A program made the position numbers and the translations under genes. Positions 9,574 through 17,274 of a stretch of 64,000 nt of DNA are shown here, piece by piece. Numbering within the stretch: position 1 is the first letter of the stretch; each line of letters starts with the position of its first letter. The notes beneath the pieces were generated by a model, which saw nothing but the letters and a program-made list of their open reading frames with translations, searched no databases and was not told the origin of the DNA. The stretch comes from Sphingobacterium sp. GVS05A (GTDB lineage: Bacteria; Bacteroidota; Bacteroidia; Sphingobacteriales; Sphingobacteriaceae): positions 248,001 through 312,000 of the forward strand of contig NZ_JAHXYR010000001.1 of the NCBI RefSeq assembly GCF_019969845.1, read 5' to 3'.

Positions 9574-10917
9574 ATGAATATTGTTGACAAACAGACCTTA
9601 GCAGATTTAAATGTTACGAATAGTCAGTATAGAGACATGGTTGATTTTTTCGACCGTACAATTACATGGGGTGGTCGAGATACCCTGTATACGTATTTTC
9701 TTGAACCGCTTTCGGCCAAATCGGAAATAGAAGATAGACAGTGGATTATTCGTTTTATGCAGGATGTGGATATTACGGATATTCTGGATAAATATATGAT
9801 GCAAGATTTGGAACAATATTTATCGTTACCATTGGAACCCTATTCAGCAACCAAAACATCCTATTACCTGGAGCTGGTATCGACAAATTTTCTTTCGTTA
9901 GACTTCAAAAAACGCGATCTATTAATCAGACGCTCTATTTATGAAATAGCGAAAATCATCGATTATCTCAACGTATTTCTTGGGTCCATTAAGTCTCAGC
10001 ATCCCACAAGAAGTATTATAGTCAATTACTGCGATAGGATTGATTGTGTACTTGAAGATATCGATCAGGCTGAGTTTGAAAAACTGTTGGAAAATAAACT
10101 GTCCGTGGAACTGATGATTAAATATGACTATCAGTTTAGGAATATAAAGCGAAATTCAATACGGGAAGTATTTGAGGTTTTATATCAACTAGACGCCTTG
10201 TATGGTGTGGCTCAAGCTACCAAAGGTAAGCACCTTAATTTCCCTACTATTGACGATCGAAATTTAGGTTCCGATATGATAAAAATAGGGGCAGCGTATA
10301 ATCTTTTTCTAGAAGATCCGGTCAAGAATGATATTGAAATAAAAAGAGGGGGTAACTTATGGTACCTTACGGGCGCGAATATGACGGGCAAGTCTACCTT
10401 ATTGAAAACCATTGGAACCTGTGTGTATTTGGCGCATCTTGGCTTTCCTGTCCCTGCGGATGTTATGGAAACTGTGTTGTTTGATGGGATATCAGCGACA
10501 ATAAATCTAGGCGATAATATCAATGCCGGTGCGAGTCATTTTTTTAATGAGGTCCTTCGCGTGAAACACCTAGCTGAATTACTCGCTGCGGGTAAAAAGA
10601 TGTTTGTGCTGATGGATGAGTTATTTAAGGGCACAAATCATAATGATGCCAGTGAGGCAACATTAGAACTCATCAACTGTCTTCACAAATTTGACCATAG
10701 TGTATTCTTATTATCTTCCCATATCACTGAAATCTCATCTTTGCTAGCTGGAGGAACCACCGTAATGAAACACTTGGGTATCAGACTTGATGAGGATAAA
10801 GGACTCCTGTTTACCTACCAGCTTGTAGATGGTGTTGCAGAAGAAAAACTCGGTATGTGGCTCCTGAGGCGAGAAGGTGTATTTGATATTTTGAAGGAAA
10901 CTAAGGTATCCCACTGA
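9574..10917 (+). CDS. MutS-family ATPase lacking the mismatch-recognition domain
   Basis: This 447-residue cytosolic protein has a MutS lever/clamp-like helical region (about 1-230) and a C-terminal MutS ABC-type ATPase domain. Walker A is TGANMTGKST, there is a signature-like INAGASHFF segment, and Walker B is FVLMDELFKGTN. It is about half the length of MutS and lacks the N-terminal mismatch-reading domain and an MutS2 Smr domain. It therefore fits the small MutS-related proteins found in Bacteroidota, whose function is not established. It sits alone between glycan-degradation genes, with terminator-bounded upstream flank, so a direct role in sugar use is unlikely. Confidence 0.85.
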   Translation: MNIVDKQTLADLNVTNSQYRDMVDFFDRTITWGGRDTLYTYFLEPLSAKSEIEDRQWIIRFMQDVDITDILDKYMMQDLEQYLSLPLEPYSATKTSYYLELVSTNFLSLDFKKRDLLIRRSIYEIAKIIDYLNVFLGSIKSQHPTRSIIVNYCDRIDCVLEDIDQAEFEKLLENKLSVELMIKYDYQFRNIKRNSIREVFEVLYQLDALYGVAQATKGKHLNFPTIDDRNLGSDMIKIGAAYNLFLEDPVKNDIEIKRGGNLWYLTGANMTGKSTLLKTIGTCVYLAHLGFPVPADVMETVLFDGISATINLGDNINAGASHFFNEVLRVKHLAELLAAGKKMFVLMDELFKGTNHNDASEATLELINCLHKFDHSVFLLSSHITEISSLLAGGTTVMKHLGIRLDEDKGLLFTYQLVDGVAEEKLGMWLLRREGVFDILKETKVSH

Positions 10918-11106
10918 TTGATTGTTTTATCTGATGCTATAGATTAGCTATTTTATTTTTTTCTATTTCATTAATCCATTACTGTTTAAATAGTTTAAGG
11001 CTACAGATAATGGATAACGAAGAGTTTCGCACATCTGTCATTTTTTATAAGGCAGGTTCTTTGGCAAATATGTGTTGTAGGCTTTTGCAAATAAAACACC
11101 GATAAT

Positions 11107-11120
11107 GGTCAAATTTGACC
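11107..11120. promoter_or_regulatory. Perfect 14-bp palindrome, candidate operator of the ECF sigma gene
   Basis: GGTCAAATTTGACC is a perfect inverted repeat. Its TTTG (11114-11117) can serve as a -33 element, with TAGATTTT (11136-11143) 18 nt downstream as a near-consensus -7 element. The sigma gene ATG is at 11203. A regulator bound here would cover the promoter. Confidence 0.45.
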
Positions 11121-11202
11121 TAGTTGTGTCGCTGGTAGATTTTAAACTTTACATAAAAATAGATGGGAAATGATTTGACTTTTCCTATTACCTAATTATG
11201 TA

Positions 11203-11739
11203 ATGAAACAGATAGTACAGCATTTTGATCAATTATTTAAAGAGTATCATCAACGATCCTTTTTGTTTGCCAAATCTTTTGTTCGCATTGATGCTGTTGC
11301 GGAAGATATTACAGCTGATGCATTAATGGCAACATGGGAACGTATGCAAGAAGAAACATTGTTGTCTCCGAGATGTTTCTTGTTAAAAGTCATAAAAAAT
11401 AAGGCCTTAGACTATTTGAAACACCAACGAATCCATCGTCAACTGATAGAACCATTAGATAGTTGGAACGAATGGGAGTTGCAATTGCAGATCGATAATC
11501 TCAATGAAATAAATGAAGAGCGAATTTTTCTGAAAGAAATTAAGAAAATAACGGAGCAGGCGTTGGAAACAATGCCCATTAAGACCCGGGAAGTCTTTGA
11601 ACTGAGCCGACATCAATACATCAGTGGTAAAGATATTGCTCGACAAATGGGAATTTCGCTAAAAGGGGTGGAATATCATATTACGAAAGCACTAAAAGTG
11701 CTCACTGTAAATCTTAAAGATTATATGGTTGCTTCTTAG
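11203..11739 (+). CDS. ECF-type RNA polymerase sigma factor, orphan
   Basis: A 178-residue RpoE/FecI-like sigma factor. Region 2 includes YHQRSFLFAKSFV, AEDITADALMATWER and FLLKVIKNKALDYLKH. Region 4 has a C-terminal helix-turn-helix, SGKDIARQMGISLKGVEYHITKAL written across about 143-166. No FecR-like anti-sigma or SusC follows; the next gene, 32 bp on, is an aldo/keto reductase. It may therefore act on distant promoters, or control the downstream sugar-catabolism genes with which it could be co-transcribed. The upstream palindrome suggests that its own expression is regulated. Confidence 0.88.
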   Translation: MKQIVQHFDQLFKEYHQRSFLFAKSFVRIDAVAEDITADALMATWERMQEETLLSPRCFLLKVIKNKALDYLKHQRIHRQLIEPLDSWNEWELQLQIDNLNEINEERIFLKEIKKITEQALETMPIKTREVFELSRHQYISGKDIARQMGISLKGVEYHITKALKVLTVNLKDYMVAS

Positions 11740-11771
11740 TAATTTAGATCTTACAATTCAACTAAAATGCG

Positions 11772-12668
11772 ATGGGTAATCTGGGAATAGATAAAATAAT
11801 ATTAGGTACAGCGGGACTGGGTGGTGTATGGGGAGGCGTAGATCCTGAAGAATCTATACAGGCGATTCATGAAGCATTATCTCATGGTATACGTGCTTTG
11901 GATACCGCGCCGGCTTATGGAGATGCGGAGTCCATAGTTGGGCAGGTTCTACAGTTATGGACTGGTGAAAGACCTTTAATTAGCACAAAAGTTGGTCGAT
12001 TAAAAAGTTATGTCGCTACCGAAGCTAAATACGATTACTCCACTGCTGGCATGCAGCGTAGTGTAGACGAAAGTTTAAAGATACTAGGAGTATCAACTGT
12101 TGATGTACTTTTTTTACATGAACCTGCTGTATTGACCATAGATAACGCTGAAAGGGTAGTTTCAGCTATAGAGCATTTTAAAGAGCAAGGATTGGCAAAA
12201 AAAATTGGCATCGGCGGAAATCCGCCTAGTTGGTTCCTACCATTTCTGGAAGAAGGTCGATTTGATATTCTGATGGAGTATAATAAGCTGAATGCGTGTC
12301 GCATAGACGCGCTCCAAAATAGTATCCCGATATGCCAACAGTCCCAAATGGAATATTATGCGGCGAGTCCACTGAATATGGGGCTTTTAGGTTGTAAGTT
12401 TCAAGAGTTTTCACAGTACATACCTAATTGGCTCGACGCTGGGACGGTTGAACAAGCGCGACGAATTCAGGCTATTGCAGAACGGCATAACTTACCATTG
12501 GAAATGCTTGCATTACGATTTTTATTGAATATGAATGCTGTATTCAAAATAGTCCTGGGAGCAGCTAACAGGCAACAACTGCAGAATTCTTTAGACGCAA
12601 TCAAACAAGGCGTGCTGCCAGTCAATATTTATAACGAAATCCTTCAAACGTTTAATGATAATAAATGA
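11772..12668 (+). CDS. Aldo/keto reductase, L-fucose / L-galactose dehydrogenase-like
   Basis: A 298-residue cytosolic TIM-barrel oxidoreductase. The AKR tetrad is visible: D44 and Y49 in LDTAPAYGDAE, K73 in STKVGR and H116 in LFLHEP. A C-terminal NADP-site-like segment (KIVLGAANRQQL) is also present. AKRs of this type oxidise L-fucose or L-galactose at C1. Its last codon overlaps the start of the dehydratase-like gene by 4 nt (ATGA), and a symporter and mutarotase gene follow. I infer that it starts a non-phosphorylating oxidation route for a sugar released by the neighbouring glycosidases. The exact substrate is not shown by sequence. Confidence 0.82.
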   Translation: MGNLGIDKIILGTAGLGGVWGGVDPEESIQAIHEALSHGIRALDTAPAYGDAESIVGQVLQLWTGERPLISTKVGRLKSYVATEAKYDYSTAGMQRSVDESLKILGVSTVDVLFLHEPAVLTIDNAERVVSAIEHFKEQGLAKKIGIGGNPPSWFLPFLEEGRFDILMEYNKLNACRIDALQNSIPICQQSQMEYYAASPLNMGLLGCKFQEFSQYIPNWLDAGTVEQARRIQAIAERHNLPLEMLALRFLLNMNAVFKIVLGAANRQQLQNSLDAIKQGVLPVNIYNEILQTFNDNK

Positions 12669-13837
12669 ATAGAATAGATCAGGAGATTTTCAATATCCAA
12701 AAAGTCAGTATTCGAGTTTTGGAACCTGTTGCCAACATAACTCCTTTTCAGGATGCAACCATGGGGCCGTTTCCAAGTTTTGGCATATCCGTTATTCGCA
12801 TCGAAGATGCTGAGGGATTTGTAGGAGAAGCACCTGTTTATAATAGTTATACCAATATCTTGGAAACCTGCCTATTTCCCATATTGTTCCATTGTGAAGG
12901 TTTAACCTATGCAGAATTTTTTCCTAAGTTGTACTGGTCTATTCGAAATGAAGGGTTTAAAGGTGCGGCATCAGCTCTTTTAGGACAGGTGGATATGGCT
13001 TTATATGATTTGGCAGCCAGGCGTCGTAATCTACCATTATATCGTTATATCGGGGGTAATCGGAATAGTGTGAAAATCTATGGAAGCGGTGGTGGAACCA
13101 ATTATACATTGCAGCAACTGGAAAAGGAAGTTGCGCTCTTTTTGGATGCTGGAGTGGATTGCTATAAGATGAAGATTGGAAAGGACTTCGGTACAAATCT
13201 GGCAGCTGATATCGAACGTGTAAAATATGTGCGCAAACTGACTGGAAAAGACATGCGCGTAGCAGTGGATGTCAATCAGATATGGTCTTGCGCGGAGGTA
13301 TTTCGATTTTTGGATGCCATTGGTGAGGATGAATTGGCTTGGCTCGAAGAACCGATACATTCAGCGGCCTATGATCAGATTGAGGAGCTTTGCAAGCGTA
13401 CGTCAGTTCCCGTAGCTTATGGCGAATCTGAGCGGACCTCTAAAATATTTCCGATGCTTGCCAATTGTGGGATAAAACATTTACAGCCCGTTCCGACCCA
13501 ATTTGGTGGAATAAAAGAATGGATGGAAGTTCGGGATTTATGTGCGGATCGCAATTTGCAGTTATCTTCTGGCGGTTATTCCTTATATTCGAGCTTTTTA
13601 ATGACTACAGCCAAAGAAACCGGCATGATAGAATACCTGTATTCACTGATGTATGGCTTGGAAAAGTATTTTTTGATTCGACCATCATTGGAAAATGGAC
13701 AGTTCCATTTACCAGAATCGGATGGATTGCCCGTACGTATCAATTGGGATTATTGCCTAAAGGAAAATAAGGTGCTAAGGGAGCAGGTCTGGTTAAAGCA
13801 GGATGTCCCGGGATACAATCCTTTGGTCAGTATGTAA
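12665..13837 (+). CDS. Mandelate racemase / muconate lactonizing-type sugar acid dehydratase
   Basis: A 390-residue member of the enolase superfamily with an N-terminal capping domain (about 1-130) and a modified TIM barrel. Active-site landmarks are K168 and K170 (YKMKIG), and metal ligands D202 (VDVNQIW), E228 (WLEEPI) and E254 (YGESE). A QPVPTQFGGIKEW segment follows. The KxK motif is that of the MLE/aldonate-dehydratase subgroups rather than enolase. Translational coupling to the upstream AKR by a 4-nt overlap suggests dehydration of the aldonate made by that enzyme, for example L-fuconate or L-galactonate. Racemase or epimerase activity is possible. Confidence 0.8.
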   Translation: MNRIDQEIFNIQKVSIRVLEPVANITPFQDATMGPFPSFGISVIRIEDAEGFVGEAPVYNSYTNILETCLFPILFHCEGLTYAEFFPKLYWSIRNEGFKGAASALLGQVDMALYDLAARRRNLPLYRYIGGNRNSVKIYGSGGGTNYTLQQLEKEVALFLDAGVDCYKMKIGKDFGTNLAADIERVKYVRKLTGKDMRVAVDVNQIWSCAEVFRFLDAIGEDELAWLEEPIHSAAYDQIEELCKRTSVPVAYGESERTSKIFPMLANCGIKHLQPVPTQFGGIKEWMEVRDLCADRNLQLSSGGYSLYSSFLMTTAKETGMIEYLYSLMYGLEKYFLIRPSLENGQFHLPESDGLPVRINWDYCLKENKVLREQVWLKQDVPGYNPLVSM

Positions 13838-13860
13838 TACAATAAAAAGCGAACCTGATT

Positions 13861-15420
13861 ATGAATTTAACATTTAATTATATTGATTACCTGGTTTTAA
13901 CAATATATGCTTTAGTTCTTTTATATGTAGGTTTTCGTTTTTCAAGAAAAGAGAAAAATCAACAGGATATATTTCTGGGGGGGCGTTCCTTAAAATGGTG
14001 GCAGATTGGATTCTCTATTTTTGGAGCTAATGCCGGACCAACGATGTTAATTGGCTTTGCCAGCATTGGTTTTTCGCATGGAATTGTTGCGAGTAACTTC
14101 GAATTATTGGCTTGGATCTTTCTGATGTTATTGGCCATGGTTTTCTTGCCTTATTATCTAAAAACCAAGATTAGTACTATACCGCAGTTTTTGTTGATCC
14201 GTTTTGGCAAAAGGTCTTATAATTTTCTGATCGTCTACAGCCTGATTTCCATTTTAGTCGTGTGGCTGGGCAGCGCCCTTTACGCTGGAGGGTTGCTTAT
14301 TTCAGGTATTTTCGGCTGTCAGTTATTTACGGCAATCGTCATTATTGGTATCGTCGCAACAAGTTTTACTGCGATAGGGGGATTGAAAGCTGTTGTCCGT
14401 ACAGGTGTCTTCCAGTCTATTATCATTATTGTATCGTCGATCATTTTGACCTTCCTTGGTTTTCAGAAGATTGGTCATCTCGATGCGTTGATCAACCAAA
14501 CTCCAGCATCGTATTGGAAATTATTTCTACCTGCTTCAAATACCGAATATTCATGGGTTGGCATCGTGTTGGGCTATCCTGTCGTAGCCATATATTATTG
14601 GTGTGCTGACCAGACGATCGTACAGAAGGTTTTAGCAGCGAAGGATTTAAAGGAGGGCCAATATGGCGCTTTATTTATCGGCGCACTTAAGATTATCATG
14701 CCGATTATATTTATTTTGCCCGGTATCATGTGTTTCGTATTATTTAAGGATACTGCTCCGGATAATGCCTACATTACTATGATCAAACAATTGATGCCAC
14801 ATGGTCTTTTGGGATTGAGCATAGCAGCGCTGATTGCGTCTTTAGTAGATACGGTATCATCAAGCTTGAATTCATTTTGTACCGTGTTTACGTTAGATGT
14901 TGTTCCGCAATTTAAAGTGTTGGATAATAATCAGCAGCGGCGTATGGGAAAATGGGTGACTGTCCTAGTTGCGCTGGTGGGAATTGGCATAGCGATGCTA
15001 TTTTCTTATTCTGGAAAAGGTTTTTTTGACTTAACACAAGGTTTGGTTTCCATTTTGGCACCACCCTTGGCCGTCGTTTTTTTATGGGGAGTGATCTGGC
15101 GTGGAATTAACGGGACAGCAGCCGAAGTTGTCTTATATGGAGGTGGCCTAATTTGTTTGATTCTGGGTGTTTGCCATGTCCTAAATTATCCATACCGAGG
15201 CTTCTGGCCACATTTTCTGATGCTTTCTTTTTATATTTTTTTAGCTTTGAGTCTGATCATTGTGCTGGTATCTTTCTTGACCAAATCCAATGTAAATTCG
15301 GAGCTGCCGACCTTATTCGATGGATCGAATGCAAAAGAGTCTGGTCAATCTCGCTCAGTTTGGTTGACTTGGGCTGGACTAGCCTTCGTCATGATCATGA
15401 TTTATATTTATTTTAATTGA
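13861..15420 (+). CDS. Sodium/solute symporter (SSS family), sugar uptake
   Basis: A 519-residue inner-membrane protein with about 13-14 hydrophobic helices. It has the SSS/SGLT signature region: FLGGRSLKWWQIGFSIFGAN near residues 38-58, then GGLKAVVRTGVFQS and DTVSSSLNSFCTVFTLDV. It starts 23 bp after the dehydratase-like gene and is probably in the same operon. SSS transporters in Bacteroidota loci often import the monosaccharide freed by local hydrolases. Here that would be the substrate of the AKR and dehydratase pair. Confidence 0.9.
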   Translation: MNLTFNYIDYLVLTIYALVLLYVGFRFSRKEKNQQDIFLGGRSLKWWQIGFSIFGANAGPTMLIGFASIGFSHGIVASNFELLAWIFLMLLAMVFLPYYLKTKISTIPQFLLIRFGKRSYNFLIVYSLISILVVWLGSALYAGGLLISGIFGCQLFTAIVIIGIVATSFTAIGGLKAVVRTGVFQSIIIIVSSIILTFLGFQKIGHLDALINQTPASYWKLFLPASNTEYSWVGIVLGYPVVAIYYWCADQTIVQKVLAAKDLKEGQYGALFIGALKIIMPIIFILPGIMCFVLFKDTAPDNAYITMIKQLMPHGLLGLSIAALIASLVDTVSSSLNSFCTVFTLDVVPQFKVLDNNQQRRMGKWVTVLVALVGIGIAMLFSYSGKGFFDLTQGLVSILAPPLAVVFLWGVIWRGINGTAAEVVLYGGGLICLILGVCHVLNYPYRGFWPHFLMLSFYIFLALSLIIVLVSFLTKSNVNSELPTLFDGSNAKESGQSRSVWLTWAGLAFVMIMIYIYFN

Positions 15421-15520
15421 CCTTATTCGTAGAAAATATCACTAGCCAATGAATAACATGGCGAAGTAAAGATTGAATAGGAGAAAGCTCATTCAGTAAA
15501 AATATTAAACGAAAGTGAAG

Positions 15521-15955
15521 ATGAAAATGTTGGTTCGCTTAATTATATTATGCACTTCAATGGCATTTGTTATGTGCAAAGGGGAGGGATCAAAACCCAA
15601 TGTACCGCCGCAATATGAAGAGCATGTCTTTGTTGTCAATATTGTCGACAATCCAGAAAAATTAAAGGAATATCTGACTTACCACAGTCATGTTTGGCCA
15701 GAAGTAGAGGCAGGTTTTAAGAAAGCAGGCTATGAACGGATCGCATTATATCGTTTCGATAAGCTCATTGTCATGACAGTTCGTGTCCCAGTGGGTGCTA
15801 ACCTTGATCAGATGGGTAAACTTGCCGAATCCTACAGTCCTAAATGCGCCGAATGGAACGCGTTGATGGATACCTATCAACAAGGTGTCAGCGGTACCGC
15901 AGCTGGACAAAAATGGACCGAAACGAATCTCTTTTATGAATTTAAACATAAATAG
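15521..15955 (+). CDS. Exported RhaM-type (L-rhamnose / L-fucose) mutarotase
   Basis: A 144-residue protein. The core (about 35-144) matches the L-rhamnose mutarotase fold, with the catalytic-type His in YHSHVWPEVEAGFKKAGY and a C-terminal FYEFK strand. Unlike cytosolic E. coli RhaM it begins with a hydrophobic segment, MKMLVRLIILCTSMAFVMC, followed by KGEG. This looks like a signal peptide or lipoprotein signal with a poor lipobox, so the enzyme probably works in the periplasm. I chose ATG 15521 over GTG 15515; ATG 15527 is also possible. It follows the symporter by 100 bp and would interconvert anomers before import. Its last 14 bp overlap the convergent AraC gene. Confidence 0.82.
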   Translation: MKMLVRLIILCTSMAFVMCKGEGSKPNVPPQYEEHVFVVNIVDNPEKLKEYLTYHSHVWPEVEAGFKKAGYERIALYRFDKLIVMTVRVPVGANLDQMGKLAESYSPKCAEWNALMDTYQQGVSGTAAGQKWTETNLFYEFKHK

Positions 15956-16823
15956 CTTCTGGTGTGCGATATTGCTTTAGAAAATCCCGGGGTGAACTCC
16001 CCTTAACATCTTTAAAATGTTTGTTGAAATTTGAAATATTATTGTAACCACTTTTGTAGCAGGTCTCTGTAATATTGTACTTTCCTTCCATCAATAATTT
16101 TGCCGCATGACCAATGCGTATCTCTTTGATAAAATCCACTAAGGTCCTGTTGGTTTGCATTTTGAAGAACCTACAAAAGGCTGAGGAAGACATGGGCACT
16201 ATAGAAGCTACATCTTGTAGCGTTATATCCTCTCTAAAATGCTTGAATATATAGTCAAAAACCCGGTTAATACGATTGGCATCTGTCGAATTTTCAATGA
16301 TATTGAAAGATGGTGAAGATAATGTCTTATAGGAATTGGATAAGGCAAGTTTGTCTAGGAGCTGTAGCATCAATACTGCGCGGGACAGCCCTGCGGCAAC
16401 CAACATCTCATTGAGAATATCTTTCGCCTGTCTAACTATTGGCCCAGAAAATAGTACTCCTTTTGCAGCATTGATAAACAATTGATTCAGAAGAATTGCT
16501 TCGGGTTTGGTCAGAAAATCTTTACCCAAAAAATCAGGATAAAAATGAACAATGGATGCCGTAGCGGGTTTATCCTTATCGATTGTATTGTAATATTGCC
16601 AGCAATGCGGAAGATAGCTTCCTAACAATACCAATTCATCACCTTCAAAATCCTCAATGTGATCGCCTATAAACCGTTTCCCCATACAGTTACCCAGTAA
16701 GACAATCTCAAAGTTGAGATGTGACTTTAATGAAGTGTATTTTTTGATTTCCAGTTCTTCACTACGGACAGTAAACGACTGATCCGGTGGGAAAGTAAAG
16801 TTTTCATAAATATGCTGCATCAT
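15942..16823 (-). CDS. AraC-family transcriptional regulator
   Basis: A 293-residue regulator. The N-terminal half is cupin-like (about 20-110; HIEDFEGDELVLLGSYLPHCW), a typical sugar-sensing domain. The C-terminal AraC double helix-turn-helix spans about 190-288: ITLQDVASIVPMSSSAFCRFF and the second motif NITETCYKSGYNNISNFNKHF, ending in SSPRDFLKQYR. It is convergent with the mutarotase gene and divergent from the 17275 gene. It is well placed to control either the sugar-catabolism genes or the large glycosidase run. Its own upstream region carries a perfect 12-bp palindrome. Confidence 0.92.
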   Translation of the reverse strand: MMQHIYENFTFPPDQSFTVRSEELEIKKYTSLKSHLNFEIVLLGNCMGKRFIGDHIEDFEGDELVLLGSYLPHCWQYYNTIDKDKPATASIVHFYPDFLGKDFLTKPEAILLNQLFINAAKGVLFSGPIVRQAKDILNEMLVAAGLSRAVLMLQLLDKLALSNSYKTLSSPSFNIIENSTDANRINRVFDYIFKHFREDITLQDVASIVPMSSSAFCRFFKMQTNRTLVDFIKEIRIGHAAKLLMEGKYNITETCYKSGYNNISNFNKHFKDVKGSSPRDFLKQYRTPEAIYV

Positions 16824-17274
16824 AATAAAAGCCTTAAATAGGTTTAAAAATCATAATATTATAGCAACCGGTTGCATAATGTAGTTAAAGGTAAGAAAAA
16901 AAAATATGAAAGTATAAAATTGGCGCATCTTGTATGTAAAATGTTTAATGCAAAAAAACATTACAAAAGAGCAAATTACTGGTGGTTATCTATTTTTATA
17001 ATGTTGAAATTTATTCCTGCCATCAATTATAAATAATAGAGAAACTTAATGAACAAATTTCGTGTTAAACAGTGCAGGTGCCTATAGAAAGCAAGTGATG
17101 AAAGGGAATTCAAAAATTGAGTGAATAGGAGAATGGATGTAACCTTTGATCCTTTAAAATAATAATTAGATTTATTCAGAGTGTGATTTAGTGTATTTGT
17201 TAAAAGTGGTGAAAGTTGGGCTTCCTAAGCAGTCCAACTCTTCTATTCAATGGAAAAAGTAAAATAGTAAAGGA
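16824..17274. other. 451-bp divergent intergenic region (araC / 17275 gene)
   Basis: AT-rich, with no open frame that looks coding. It holds the palindrome at 16864-16875 and presumably both divergent promoters. I found no exact TAnnTTTG element on the + side. Confidence 0.6.
16864..16875. promoter_or_regulatory. Perfect 12-bp palindrome, LacI-type operator candidate
   Basis: GCAACCGGTTGC has a central CpG and symmetric half-sites like many LacI-family operators. It lies 41-52 bp upstream of the AraC-family start. No LacI-family gene is in the window, so the binding protein would be encoded elsewhere. Confidence 0.45.
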
